This document shows positions 46,928-58,458 of a stretch of DNA of 64,000 nt, piece by piece. The notes below the pieces were generated by a model. It had not been told where the DNA came from, made no database searches, and saw only the letters and a program-made list of their open reading frames with translations. Position 1 is the stretch's first letter. The number at the start of each line of letters is the position of its first letter. The translations under genes were made by a program, and so were the position numbers. Origin of the DNA: Aquanectria penicillioides (lineage: Eukaryota > Ascomycota > Sordariomycetes > Hypocreales > Nectriaceae); NCBI GenBank assembly GCA_003415625.1, contig PYIU01000005.1, positions 3,415,001 to 3,479,000 on the forward strand, in the 5' to 3' direction.

Positions 46928-47969
46928 TTAAATTAATTTACTAAGCAGCAACGCTCTCCATATACTGCGGACTAAATGGGTAGTCGGTGTAGCTCTAGTC
47001 AGGCCAGGGGTATAGAAATACGTCCTGTCGTCCCTTTCCAGTGCCACGTCCGACAATATCCTAAAGGCTAGGTCAGGATTGGCGACAAAGTATCTTCCAA
47101 AGGTTATCACGACGTAGTGGGCCTTATAAGTCTCGTTAAAAGCCTTCTTGGCTGACTCAGGAGTGAATCCTCCGGCAAGCAAGATGGGCGAGGCGTTTTC
47201 TCACAGGTCAATCATTCACTTGACCGTTTTCTGTCCTCCACAATCCGCGCCATCGTTGCCTCGGATACGAGTCTCTATCAATTGCAGATATGCCTGCCGG
47301 GTTCATTGCTTTCAGCCGTTCCGTCAGGTACTTGAATGTCGAACCAGGGCCTCCATGAGCATGCCAAGAAAGTTGCCGTAGAGGCTACGTTGAATTGCCG
47401 TCTTGTTAGCACCAATAGCTCCTATAACTGCTTTGTTAACTTCGATGTGGAACCTGGATCAATTTTCAATGCTTCCACCCCATCTATCTGTCCGCGTGTT
47501 GCAGGTGTCTTGAAGAAACTGGTCCGGCACATAGCCATTTGCGCCATAGATCTCAACGCCATCAAATTCTGCAGCGATGTAGTTTTGCGCAGCTCTCAGG
47601 TAGTCGTCGACTATCCGAGTTATATCGTCCTCGGTCATAGCCGTGGGGGTTTCATGATTTGCGTCTTCTTGGAGTGGCGCTGCTTGATTGAAGCGAGAAC
47701 CCTCCCTCCTTGAGGACTTCAGGCTTACCCGCCCACCCTTGGTGCCGCAACTGACAGAAGATCTTGCAGCCCTTTGCGTGCACCGCATTCGTAATTCGCC
47801 TCCAAGCTGCAATTTGCGCGTCTGACCGAATTCCAGGGACGTTTGTAACGCTTGCTGCACACCTTGAGATGAAAGTGGCCTCGCTGACGATAAGCGTTCC
47901 TGGGACACATGATCGCTGTTCATAGTACTCTGCAAAATCCTTCAAATGAACCATTGGGTACTTCTGCAC
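46928..47969 (-). pseudogene. Broken old-yellow-enzyme (NADH:flavin oxidoreductase) gene
   Basis: On the minus strand the fragments follow the order of an OYE barrel. First come EYYEQRSCVPGTLIVSEATF (47970 side), VPGIRSDAQIAAWRRIT and KIFCQLRHQGWAG. After a shift come FDGVEIYGANGYVPDQFL and RTDRWGGSIEN (FMN/substrate region), then a TGA where CGA (Arg) is expected. RFHIEVNKAVIGAIGANKT and LMEALVRH follow, then ETRIRGNDGADCGG. Last is ILLAGGFTPESAKKAF, then VVITFGRYFVANPDL with AFRI. At least four frame breaks or stops are seen. The N-terminal FMN-loop part is missing. OYEs reduce activated alkenes with NAD(P)H, but this copy cannot. Confidence 0.8.
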
Positions 47970-48426
47970 TTGCTACACAGATGCGGGAAAGATGAGCAAA
48001 TCAGCGGATGACACTGCTCAAGAATCTCATGCCCCATAGGATGCTATGCCCGTCCAGCAGCGCAAGTAACGAGGCAGCGGGGCCTGCCTTTATCCAAAAC
48101 GCAACTTATCGCTTCAAAACTTGCCGGCGAGGCTGTTTAATTGACTTGGGCTTAGCTGGTGGAGAAAGCAATCCGGGGACATGCGCGGTTGGTCGGGAAT
48201 CCGACAGCGACAGCACTCCACCGGCTCACCATGCCCCATAATGGGTCTTACTTCTCATCATGAACCGAAATGTTGAAATAGGATATTCTAGAAACTACTA
48301 GACTTTGTTTCTCCTTTTGTAATATAGTTGGTGGCCAGAACACATCGCCTCATTCATCTCCCCTCTCCCGCACTTCGTTGTGAAGCCGATGATTGAGCCT
48401 AAGAATCTTGGTTTAGCTAGGCTACA
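47970..48426. other. Intergenic, no gene seen
   Basis: Nothing recognised. The expected N-terminal exon of the old-yellow-enzyme gene is not found here. Confidence 0.4.
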
Positions 48427-48672
48427 GTGATCGAATCAGCTACGAAAATCGCTTCTAGAAAAGAACAAGTTGCTCGGAGAGCAATGAGTGAGGAAAACCC
48501 TAGCCCATCCAACAACAGCACACCAATGTCATCAGACGAGACAGCGGTCGATGGTAATGATGAGAGTATTAGTGGTCAACGCAACACTCTGTCTAGCAAA
48601 AGGCTCATATTTTCAATTTCAGCCCTTCCGATATGTCTATTCGTCTCTTTTGTCGAGTGCGCATTCGTTTGA
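48427..48672 (+). pseudogene. Possible N-terminal stump of an MFS drug-type transporter
   Basis: 81 codons, first an acidic Ser/Asn/Glu-rich tail and then KRLIFSISALPICLFVSFVE, which resembles the first membrane segment of fungal multidrug-type MFS proteins. It ends in TGA right where the segment should continue, and a different transporter family follows downstream. May be a chance ORF. Confidence 0.3.
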
Positions 48673-48685
48673 AAGGGGAGCATCC

Positions 48686-49121
48686 ACGTACCGTCGTGCT
48701 ATGACCGGAGCAAGCGTGGCCTGTACCACTTCTGATCGGGAGTTAACTGGATCGGCGGTATTGCGGGGGTTCTCGGCATAACAATAGGACTTCCAGGTCT
48801 CATTGGGCAGTACCACACCAGATTCTTAGCGACGCGTCTCGATATATGTATATGATGGGCTGGCTCCTCACCTTTGTGACGGCTGCTGTGGCCTACATGA
48901 CGGGTTCACCGTTTTTCAAGTACAAGATTTTCCCTGCCGGCCATGAGTCGACTCCATTGGAATGGGACTGGTTGGCTAACGAGGGCCGCGAGGGTTTCTT
49001 TGAAGGAGAACACCTCCGCGCCCTTGACGGCTCCGGCCATGGATCGAGAGGAGGTCCAAATAGACGAGAAGATCCAGTTTGCTTAGTATTGAGTTTTGAA
49101 AGGCACATTGATTTTAGCTAG
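48686..49121 (+). pseudogene. C-terminal fragment of an NCS1-type (uracil/allantoin/cytosine) permease
   Basis: The plus strand reads IHVPSCYDRS, GLYHF-stop-SGVNW, IAGVLGITIGLPGLIGQ and, after a frame change at about 48846, a last membrane segment MGWLLTFVTAAVAYM. It then has a hydrophilic tail EWDWLANEGREGFFEGE. This is the order of the last two membrane segments and tail in NCS1 permeases. The upstream ten segments are absent. It is a remnant, not a working transporter. Confidence 0.5.
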
Positions 49122-49627
49122 TTATGCTCAAAGCTGAAGACGGATAATGATTGGCTTGGGTAGAGTTTGTGATGGTTTCAATCAAATATCCTTGCTCGTT
49201 GAAGAATGATGCCCTTTGATGCCGTTTATTAAAGATCACTTGCCTATCCTGTCCATCCAATATGTATTATCGGAAGGAAGTTTAATAAATATGCTTCGGA
49301 CCTCCGATGCGTCATCGGCTCCGAAAGCCCGACAACCTATTACGTATCGGCTCATCAATACACAGCACCACCATCTCAATCGGGCTTCGGTTTCGTTAGT
49401 GCATTTGCCGCCCCCTCACCCAGGCCGACAGAAACCCCACTCTCGGTTGGAAATGAGCCGACGCTCAGCCTCTCCCTCATCCTGGAGTTTGCCGAAGCAG
49501 GATCCTGGATGCGAATATCGCAGTATTAAGAGGCGGGGAAAAGTGGAAAGACAGGATTTCCAAGGCGTTTCGGCAATTGGCTTAAACCTGTTCGCAAAGC
49601 CTTAACATTTGGTCTCGTGCGGGCGAC
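49122..49627. other. Intergenic, upstream of the amidase gene
   Basis: No supported gene. A plus ORF at 49216-49605 shows no recognisable domain and lies in the expected promoter region. Confidence 0.4.
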
Positions 49628-51062
49628 ATGGAGCCATACCGATTCACGGCGACGCAGGTCATTGAGAAGATCAAGGAGGGGGAATTAACAGTTGAGCAGT
49701 ATGCTCAATCATTGCTTTTCAGGATCCGAGAGCGCGATCCGGTGGTTAAGGCATGGGCATATCTTGATGAAGACTATGTGATGAAGCAAGCAATGGAATT
49801 AGACCAAATCCCAGTTTCCGAACGCGGTCCTCTCCATGGCGTCGCAGTCGCCGTCAAAGATATCATCTATACCAAAGGTCTGGTCTCTCTTATCACCCAC
49901 AGCTATAAAACCTGGGTTAACTGTAACAGATATGCCGACGCAATTCAACTCTCCAATTTACGAAAACGATGCTCCAAAGGTCGATGCAGCATCTGTCATC
50001 ATCCTCCGTAAAGCTGGGGCGCTGATCCTGGGGAAAACAACCACCACTGAATTTGCCGCAACAACACAAGGCCCCAAGACTACAAATCCACATGATTCTT
50101 CTCGAACTCCAGGTGGCTCGTCGTCCGGGTCTGGAGCTGCAGTTGGCGATTTCCAGGCACCCATCGGCCTTGGAACCCAGACAGGGGGCAGCACTATCCG
50201 TCCTGGTTCCTTCAATGGCATTTACGCTCTGAAGCCGACCTGGAATTCGATATCTCGCGAGGGCCAGAAAATTTACTCATTGATGCTAGACACTTTAGGA
50301 CTCTATGCACGCAGCGTAGCAGATCTAGAACTCTTGGCGGACGTTTTTGCTCTGGAAGACGACAAGCCAGTAGACAAGGCATTCGAAGTCAAAGGCTCCC
50401 AGTTTGCTATCTGCAAGACTATGGTTTGGCCACATGTTGGTCCAGGGACAGAAGCTGCTATGGTTAAGGCGAAGAGCCTTTTAGAGTCTCAAGGAGCCGA
50501 AGTTGTTGAAATTCAACTTCCAGAGTCGGTGAATGACCTTCCACAGTGGCATGCCACAATCATGGCCAGCGATGGAAGAACAGCGTTTTTACCAGAGTAC
50601 CGTTTTGCGAAGGAGAAGATTTCTGATGAACTCTCCGGCCATGTAGAAAACAGGACGCGAGTCTCGAGAGCAACCCAACTGGAGGCCTTCGACAATATTG
50701 CTGCAGCACGACCAATTGTGGACAAGATTTTGGCACAATATGCGGCAGTCATTGTCCCTAGTGTGCCGGATGAGGCACCCATCGGTATTGAGAACACTGG
50801 GAGTGCTATTTGCAACTTAATGTGGACTGTAAGTCTATCTTCGTCTGTCAACAGGGAGTGGCGTGATGTATGGTTGTGTTAACAGGGATGCTAGGCTCTT
50901 CACACTCCCGTCATCAATATTCCCGGATTTGCTGGTATCAATGGCTTACCTGTTGGATTGTCTCTAGTAGCCCCGAGATATCATGATAGACATTTGCTGA
51001 ATGTAAGCCAGAAAGTGGGAGAAATATTTGAGGCCCAAGGAGGTTGGACTCGCACAACATAG
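49628..51062 (+). CDS. Amidase (amidase-signature family)
   Basis: Three exons, 49628-49877, 49930-50828 and 50895-51062 (1,317 nt, 438 aa), with introns of 52 and 66 nt. The Ser-cisSer-Lys machinery is visible: Lys77 in AVAVKDI, the Gly/Ser-rich signature GGSSSGSGAAVG, and the nucleophile loop GTQTGGSTIRPG. The last exon supplies HTPVINIPGF and GLPVGLSLVAPRYHD, the usual C-terminal barrel-closing segment. The first donor site (GTCTGG) is non-standard, but the splice keeps the frame and gives TKDMPTQFNSPIY. It hydrolyses a carboxamide to acid and ammonia. No signal peptide, so cytosolic. Slightly shorter than many fungal amidases (about 540 aa), but no core motif is missing. Confidence 0.85.
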
Positions 51063-51712
51063 TCAGTATTTTTACTGCAAGTAGTTGATGATGATTATAT
51101 CAGAGATACTTTCAAATCTTGTTTGTTTATAATAAATCGCAACAAACTCAAGGTAAGATCAAGGTAACAGTTGACATTCGTATCCAAGTGCATACGCAGA
51201 CTTTTAGAAATTGACAGTGAGTGTGAGGCTGACATGATGCTACAGGCATGTCGATAGGGCGGCATTTTTTTCCGTGACATAACCCTGCTCAGACATAAAA
51301 TCTCAGTTAAAGCGGCACGACCAGATGCAGGTTAAAATGCTGCGCCTCCAAGATGGGTGCACTCTGTTGGGGGCGGAAAAATTGGCCCTGGCATAGTAAG
51401 GCTCACACCCAGAACGCATGTTTAAAATTTCACTCAAGAACCAGAGTCCTGATGCTTCCATTACTTGAAAGTCCTAACATTCGTGAACTTTCAATTTCAC
51501 AGAATTTACCTGTTGTTTCGAATCCCACCTTAGCCTTCTGAGGCACCAGGGAAATTGAGCCAAGGAAAATTGGACACGCAAACACCACACAACAGTCGCT
51601 TTATCAATTGTGCTCCAGACCTAAAGGATTCAATCTAAAACAAACCGACCAAGGCGATAGAATCAAAACCAGCACTTACTATCCAATCTCTCGGTGGCCG
51701 GCAACTACGAGT
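51063..51712. other. Intergenic, upstream of the AAA ATPase gene
   Basis: No gene recognised. The open frame of the next gene extends 5' of its ATG but from a TTG, so it is read as leader. Confidence 0.45.
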
Positions 51713-54152
51713 ATGGCTTCCGAATTTGAGAACCTTTTTCTCGCCTATCAAGACAAGCCTCGGCGAAGAGTGGGAAATGTCGCAAAGGAAGAGCCAGTTC
51801 CTCTTCCTATCAATACTACCCTTCCCCGACCGCCCCCAACCCCCATGGTTCATCGACCACGACGTCGAAATTTCGATAGTGATGACGACTCTGAGTCCGA
51901 AAATGGCTACACAGGCACCTTCGAGGACATAACTCAGATTTCCAACACGCGAGGTCTCGGGAATCAAGTTTTCAAAACTTCTCAAGGTAGCCAAGGTCGG
52001 ACTCGTCGGTTTGGGGACCGGCGAAAGTTCAGTGACGTTTCCCTCGTCTTTCGCCGAATCCATCGACTAGACCGCTACCAAAACGAGATCTTTTTGAAGC
52101 AACTGGAGCTCCAATCCGGGGTATTGCGAGAAAATTTCCGAAAGATGGCGAAGGGCATAGCCTCAATCAATCTCTACCATGATCCAATCGTTATCAAGGA
52201 GCCTTTCTCGGAAATATACTTTCTTCGAGATCGAATTCGAAAGGAGATAGAAAATGCTTCAACCGAGTCCCTGAGAGAGGAACTTCTCCTCTTAGAAGAC
52301 TTTCAAGAGAAATACATGGCAAAAAACATCGCCGAGGTTGAAAGATCGATATTGGGTCGAAGAATGAAGGTCGACGATATCTGGGCGCTTTTTGCCCCAG
52401 GAACATTAGTGGTTTTGCACAACACCGCTTGGTCAAAGAAGCCGCTATTTTGGTGCGCCAAAGTCAAAGAGTTTTCAACGAGCCGTCGAAACAGGGAGGA
52501 GGACGTGCCGGAACAGTGGACTCTGTCTATCACTTACACAGGGTTTGATGGCTACGACCTTGTTCCGATGGAGGAGACATTCACATTTAGTGGATACGGC
52601 GGACTAAAGGACATTACATCGTTGCCAGCCTATCCTTTAAAGTTTCACCCGGATCCAGAAGGGTTGAAAGAGCATCTGGTAAATCGGGGCAAGATGTTCG
52701 CTGAACTTTGTCGCAGCGATCAAGATCAAGGCACTCGAGTTGGCCAAGGTTCCCATCGCACTTACAAAGGGCCTCTCTGGTCAACCCATAAGTTGTTCCA
52801 GTCTCCAGACTTTTTTCAGAGCCCGATTTCTGAGGTAAGCGCATTGAACATGAGAAATGTCGCATCATTTTAGAAGCTAACATGAGGCAAGAATGACGGC
52901 AGAGTTATTGTCGATCATCGTGGTCTACAAGTGGAGAACCCACTTAGTCGCTCCTCTGATGATATGAGAATTCCAAGGCGTCCGAGTATGGATTACATAT
53001 CAGATTACTCCGATGATGATGGCCGTTACTCTCCTCCACCGCCAATATCATCTAGATCTCGGAGATCAGGCAGGCTTCAGAAGAACTTTGTGCGAGAGAC
53101 TACATTTCGAGAAGAAGACATGCAATTCGAAGATTTTCTCACCACTCCTCCCGTCGTTCCTTGTTTTTCACTGCCGTTGAAAATGTGGGGTATGGCAAGC
53201 GTTGAAGATATCAAACCTGTTGAGTGGCAGCATGACGCTTTCGAAATGTTACAAATGCGTGAAGAGCAGAAGAAACTCGTGAAACGCTTGGTAGAGGCCC
53301 ATCGAGCAATGACGTCTAGTTTCGATGATTTCATTCCTGGGAAAGGCCGTGGTCTGACGTTTTTGCTTCATGGGCCACCGGGCTGCGGGAAAACCATGAC
53401 CGCTGGTATGTTAAGAGTTCAAATCCGTTTGGAATAGCTTTTGAAGCTGACAATACATAAAACAGAGAGCGTCGCAGAAACTTTGATGCGGCCATTGTAT
53501 TACATTAGCTGTGGAGAACTTGGAACCTTCATTGATGAAATCGAATCCAAATTGCAGAAAATATTCAAGCGAGTTGCTCGCTGGGAAGCCATTCTACTGT
53601 TTGATGAGGCCGATACTTTCCTAGCCGATCGAGATTCTTCGAATACCAGTCAAAATGCGCTTACCTCAGGTGAGTATTACAAAAAGATGAGTTCGGTCTA
53701 GTAAAATTGCAGAAACTCATACCTTCACACTAGTTCTCCTTCGACTATTAGAGTACCAGCCAGGAATAACATTCTTGACCACGAATCGAGTAGAGGATTT
53801 TGACAGAGCGATTCATTCGAGAATTCACGTAACAATTAAATACGATCCGCTTACGCCAACCCAATGCAAATTCGTATGGGAGCACCTAGCTCGACAAACT
53901 ACGCACGACGTTACAGACGAACAATTTCAACACTTGAGCGAGATTCCCATGGATGGGCGGACAATCAAGAACATCTTGCGAATAGCTTCTCTCCAGGCCC
54001 AGTCAAGGCGCCGAGATGAAAAGGAAGATGGGTATGGAATCACCTTCAACGACATTAAGATGGTCCTCAAATACGCTGTTGGCGACCTTCAAGAAGAAGG
54101 AGTGTCCGAGAAGATCGCTGAGATCTGCGATAGATTTGATAGTTTTGTTTAG
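51713..54152 (+). CDS. AAA ATPase with DUF7025-type N-terminal region
   Basis: Four exons, 51713-52834, 52892-53405, 53466-53669 and 53734-54152 (2,259 nt, 752 aa), with introns of 57, 60 and 64 nt. The ATG at 51713 (MASEFENLF) is the first in frame. Order: a basic, Pro-rich N-tail (1-110), a middle domain with LWALFAPG-like IWALFAPGTLVVL (about 225-240) typical of the DUF7025 region, a Ser/Arg-rich linker (exon 2 start), then one AAA module. Walker A GPPGCGKT is at 535-542, Walker B AILLFDEAD, sensor region ITFLTTNRVEDFD, then AIHSRIHVTIKY with the Arg residues. A helical C-terminal lid follows. This architecture is a large, poorly studied filamentous-fungal family, and its role is unknown. 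Intact. Confidence 0.85.
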
Positions 54153-54975
54153 GTAATACACATATACGCGTTCACGCAAAATAGGAATCCGCTGGGATAC
54201 TCCAATTATTCTCTTGGCGCAAATGATGGTCTAGGAGACTTGACGTCTCGGGTACCGCCACTGCATCTCCTATTCAAGCTTCCATTATCTTTGTTTTATT
54301 TTTTTGAATTCCATCATAGAATATGAAAAGGTTAGAGCGATACAGATTCTCATCTAATGGTTGACGTCTTGGTGACTGGGCTGGTTTAGCTGCTTGCCCC
54401 CGTTATGTGGCACACGAACGTCAACGGCAGCAAATAGAGTAGTGTCATAGAAGAAGGCTATTGCAGATACCAAAAAAGCAAAAAGGTTCAAAAATACAGC
54501 ATCAAATGCAACAGGAGTAGTTAATACCTCGATGAGGCATAATTGTAGGCACAATTGACTTCACCAGGCAGCCAAGGTGAGCTTAAGGCGGCATGCAGGA
54601 TTATCCTAACCGACACCCAAACAACGTGGCGGAGTTGCCCCAAGCGCGTAATCGGCACCCAAATCTGACCACACAACCTGGAATTGTTACCTTGGATGCA
54701 GTAGTCACTGCGAGGTAGACTGAGCTTTACGCGCTGCACAGCCACAGTAGGAGCTGCATACACATGATAAGTCTAGACACCCCTTCCATAACACCCGCTG
54801 AGGATTACAAAACGAAGCCTGATCAATTTTAACACGGAATGAGCAGTACTGATTTGAAATCACAATCAGACCCGAGCCTGACCGCAGTCTCTCATCACTT
54901 CCTCAACAGGTGGCGCACTATTGAGAACAGTGATCAATTCGTCTTGAGCTGGCGCGACAATCATCTCTCGTTTCA
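54153..54975. other. Intergenic, no clear gene
   Basis: A minus ORF at 54354-54554 contains one hydrophobic segment (NLFAFLVSAIAFFY) and could be a lost exon. No start, partner exon or family was recognised. Confidence 0.35.
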
Positions 54976-57357
54976 ATGTCAGGCCTTCGATTCAATATGG
55001 AGTCGCTAGAAAAGGATTCTGCCTCTTCATCTACTCGAGGCCGCTCTAATGCAATTAGTGGGCCAGGTCCACAGCTTGACGCCGACCAGATCATCCACAA
55101 TCTAAGAGTTCACGAACTCTTTGAGGTGAAAACAGGCTACTCGATGAACGGACTTCCTAAGTTTGATGACCTCACGGCCTATGGGAAGTCTGAGACACAG
55201 GAGTACAGGCTGTGGAAGATGGAGGTTTCCAGGTTGGTCAATGCCGCGAACAACAGAGAAAGTCTTCACCTCGAGGGTTATGACGCTTGGTTCGGAGATG
55301 CAAATCGTGGAGGGTATACTAGATTGCACAAGATTGCGATCCAGCTTCAAGATGCTCTTGACATTTGCATTCACGACAATGAGTTGCTCCTCATAGAGCA
55401 CATGCCAAGCCAGTCGGACCGTAGCCTTTATATCGGCGCACATAGCCGTCTTCTAAGAGATTACGATCCTAACGAAGGCACAGAGCGCTACCAGCGTCAA
55501 TTGCGTCTGGACGAGCGCAACGACGAGTACTACCATGCACTGGTCAACTACATCACCAGCGTCATGCTCCAGGTTCTGCTCGGAACTATGAGGGGTGTCT
55601 TTTGGGACGAAAACTGCGTTGCGACATTGGCCAAGTTTTCTGCGAAGCTCAAAGTTCTAATAGCTGATCTTCCTGAAGCCGCCGCGACGTCTCTTGCAGA
55701 TACCGGAGTCGTCCGCTTCCGAACACAGCAAGGCCAAGCTCATGGCCAGAGCTACGAATTAGATGATGGCCCTGGCCCGGGTATGCCCCCGTCCCGTGGC
55801 GGAGGTAGGGCCGACCGGGATGGCGACGGACCGGGAGGACGCTCTTCCAGACGCGACTGGATCGATGCAGAGTTGCGCTACTTCATGGTAATGGAGGCGT
55901 TCCATTCAGGTATCTCAAAGCTTTTTATGTCAGCCATCTCCAACTTGAGTTCCAACGAGGACACGGAGATGTCAGCAGATCTTTTTGATACGAGCGTGGT
56001 GATGTACGAGGACTACATCATCAACCGCAGACAACTTTTGTGCTGCCAACGCGACGGAACAATCGGCGCTGCGGCAGATCCAAGGGTCATATCCGCCACG
56101 GGAGCTGCGTTCAAGGTGTGTCTAGATGCCTGGACTGCTCTGCAAACTTCAACATCAATTGAAGAGCATATGAAGGAGGACTGGACGATCTTGTCATGGA
56201 AATGGACAAACATGAACCCCGAAAACGATGAGCTCGCAAAGGAGTGCCTTGAGTCATACGCGAAACTATACACGATGAAGGACGTCGTGACTGCTCTAGT
56301 TCCGTATTTCATGGTCTCTGGAGACTTTCCAAACGTGTTGCACGACTTATCCAACAAGGTCTCAGTTATATCAGATCCCACCGCGCCGGTTGTCTTGGTT
56401 GAGCAACGAGCATTCCTCGCCATCTTTACTGCCAGGACAAGCGCATTTATGTCAAGGAGGTTTGATCTACTGGCCGACGAAGACACCAGCAATGTCTCAC
56501 ATTCGGCTTTTGCGCTAGATAAGGCCCTAGCGCGAGCACCAACAGCAGGTTTGCCTCAGAAATACGTGGACGAGGTTACTCAGGATAACGACGAGGCTCT
56601 CCGGAAGCACCGGCAGAGGGAACGAGAGAAAATGGCCAAAGCAATGAAAATTTTCAATCGATGGGTCATTGATGAGACGTCAATCATCATCCCAAACAAA
56701 CTATATGCTTGGGGATGGCTAGCTGCTTGCGCTGTTCTCGTTCTCGGAGGCCTCGCCATTGGGCTTTTCGTGGGGAATCGCATCACCGGGGTGGATCCTT
56801 CAAACATTGCTACATTTTGCTGGGCGCTCGCCGCATTCATCTTGGTCGTTGTCAAGTCATTGCGCGTCGAACACTGGCCATGGAGCCGCTTCTTCCGTGG
56901 CCAGGTTGTGTGCCGCTCAGTGAGCGAAGTCCACGCAGTCACGGGCATGGACCCGCAAACAATCATAGCCATTCTGCTACGGCTTGAGCCTAGACTGAGT
57001 CTGATGAAACGTGGTCCTTTCGGAACGGTATTTGCGAAGAAGGATTGGGACGGGTTTTCGATCGATGTGCCCCCACGAACTTCGACGCTCATCGAAGGGG
57101 GGTTAATATTCGTCAAGGTCCAAAGCGTGCTCGGCCCAGCATTAGTAGGGATATGTTCAGATATTTGGACTCGATATGACTCGGTCTCTCCTAAGGGTGA
57201 TACCTTTGAAGCTGCTCGAGTGGTTTGCAAGGATTTCATGGATCCAGGGTCCTGGAAAGCCTCCTCAGGTGATCTGCCGCTATATACACTCGGCCATGAC
57301 AAGCTCAACTGGTTCAAAGTCGTGGGGATTTTCAAAAAAGACGCATGTTTTCATTGA
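54976..57357 (+). CDS. Conserved-looking protein of unknown function, 793 aa, two C-terminal membrane segments
   Basis: Single exon with an ATG at 54976 (MSGLRFNM), closely followed by an in-frame ATG that could also be used. Residues 1-560 are hydrophilic and mostly helical, with a Gly/Pro/Asp-rich low-complexity insert (around residues 262-295, GPGPGMPPSRGGG). At about 575-635 two hydrophobic segments lie close together (LAACAVLVLGGLAIGLFVG and IATFCWALAAFILVVV), followed by a compact 150-residue C-terminal domain. I recognise no enzyme motif. The topology suggests a membrane-anchored cytosolic scaffold with both large parts on the same side. Codon use is like that of the neighbouring intact genes. 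It does not resemble a transporter. Confidence 0.7.
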   Translation: MSGLRFNMESLEKDSASSSTRGRSNAISGPGPQLDADQIIHNLRVHELFEVKTGYSMNGLPKFDDLTAYGKSETQEYRLWKMEVSRLVNAANNRESLHLEGYDAWFGDANRGGYTRLHKIAIQLQDALDICIHDNELLLIEHMPSQSDRSLYIGAHSRLLRDYDPNEGTERYQRQLRLDERNDEYYHALVNYITSVMLQVLLGTMRGVFWDENCVATLAKFSAKLKVLIADLPEAAATSLADTGVVRFRTQQGQAHGQSYELDDGPGPGMPPSRGGGRADRDGDGPGGRSSRRDWIDAELRYFMVMEAFHSGISKLFMSAISNLSSNEDTEMSADLFDTSVVMYEDYIINRRQLLCCQRDGTIGAAADPRVISATGAAFKVCLDAWTALQTSTSIEEHMKEDWTILSWKWTNMNPENDELAKECLESYAKLYTMKDVVTALVPYFMVSGDFPNVLHDLSNKVSVISDPTAPVVLVEQRAFLAIFTARTSAFMSRRFDLLADEDTSNVSHSAFALDKALARAPTAGLPQKYVDEVTQDNDEALRKHRQREREKMAKAMKIFNRWVIDETSIIIPNKLYAWGWLAACAVLVLGGLAIGLFVGNRITGVDPSNIATFCWALAAFILVVVKSLRVEHWPWSRFFRGQVVCRSVSEVHAVTGMDPQTIIAILLRLEPRLSLMKRGPFGTVFAKKDWDGFSIDVPPRTSTLIEGGLIFVKVQSVLGPALVGICSDIWTRYDSVSPKGDTFEAARVVCKDFMDPGSWKASSGDLPLYTLGHDKLNWFKVVGIFKKDACFH

Positions 57358-57476
57358 ACCGAGAATTCAAATACACTAGACATATTCCGCATAATATTCC
57401 TTTCCCATATTCAATAATATTCTGTATTCTTGCTACTCGTCACCCAATCCTCCTATGGGTACGCTCATCTGGGTGA

Positions 57477-58458
57477 TCACATGTTTGCCATCTTGAGAAC
57501 AACCGGCAAGTTCAGCGCCGCGTCATTATTCTCAACTATCCCCAACACGCTGGTTGGCTTCTTATATCCCAGGAGCGATAGCATTTTGTCGCTCATAGCG
57601 GTCACTTTGCTTCGCGGGACGGCTAAAAATTGGTTCTCTTCCGTGCGCATAGTTCCCCTGACGAAGAAAAGCCCATGGATTTTGCGCACCTCATCAGGGA
57701 TAGTGTTTTGGCCACCACCGTGGTAGCAGGAAGCAAGGAAGACAAGTGCTGAGCCAGGATTCATTTCTGTTTTCAGGTTAGCTATTGCATGTTCTTAAAA
57801 TTCAACCAAAAGGGGTTTGTCGCCTACCTGCGAAGCAGATCTCGTTTAGCTGGGGCACGCGCCTGTCATCCCATTTATGTGAGCCAGGAATAAACATGGT
57901 AGCGCCATTCTCTCGAGTAGTCCGAGAACCCGCAATCAAGCAAGCAAATTGACCTGCTTTTGCAAGGTTAAAAGGACCGCCGTGCCGGGTTCCATGAACA
58001 TTGTCATCTCGGTGCAGCTTCTGGCGAGGTGCTCCGAAGCCAATGTGAAATGTCATGCTGATGCTCAAAAGCGGATCAATAGTGTGTTCCTCAATGAAGT
58101 CCTCCCGGATCACACTAAAGTTCTCTTGCAAAATCGACGTGCGTAGGTTCTCAAGCACTGGGGACTCGCAAATCCTAGCGACAGTTGGCGATTTGCCTAC
58201 CAGCCCAGAGATGGCCACCGTTTCTTTAGGGATGATGTGCAGTGCACTATTTTCTGTGGATTTTGCTTGTTTGGCATGGACCTCCAGCTCGTCATCAATG
58301 GCTGCGAGGTCACTTCTGGACACAAAATCGGTCAAAATCACGCCTCCATCTCGTTCAATAATGGTGAGGATATCTTCAATTGGGGTATTGGCCGGAATCG
58401 ATGTGACGGACACCAATGGCTTGTAGGACGGATCAATAGACTGAGAGGACCCGCCCAT
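57477..58458 (-). CDS. Phytanoyl-CoA dioxygenase (PhyH)-family Fe(II)/2-oxoglutarate oxygenase
   Basis: Two exons, 58458-57828 and 57766-57477 (921 nt, 306 aa), with a 61-nt intron; splicing yields EICFAEMNPGSALVF. The iron triad is visible: His149 and Asp151 in LHRDDN (HxD) and distal His226 in CYHGGGQNT. A basic residue for 2-oxoglutarate follows in FFVRGTMR. The segment GSRTTRENGATMFIPGSH is typical of fungal secondary-metabolite PhyH oxygenases such as fumitremorgin endoperoxidase-type enzymes. It would oxidise a small molecule using O2 and 2-oxoglutarate, substrate unknown. Cytosolic, with no targeting signal. A second oxygenase-like gene is transcribed divergently 1.3 kb away. Confidence 0.85.

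Noticed and set aside
54354..54763. Minus ORFs with a hydrophobic segment between the AAA gene and the 793-aa gene
   Set aside because: No ATG-led complete frame, no family match. Kept only as a note in the intergenic entry.
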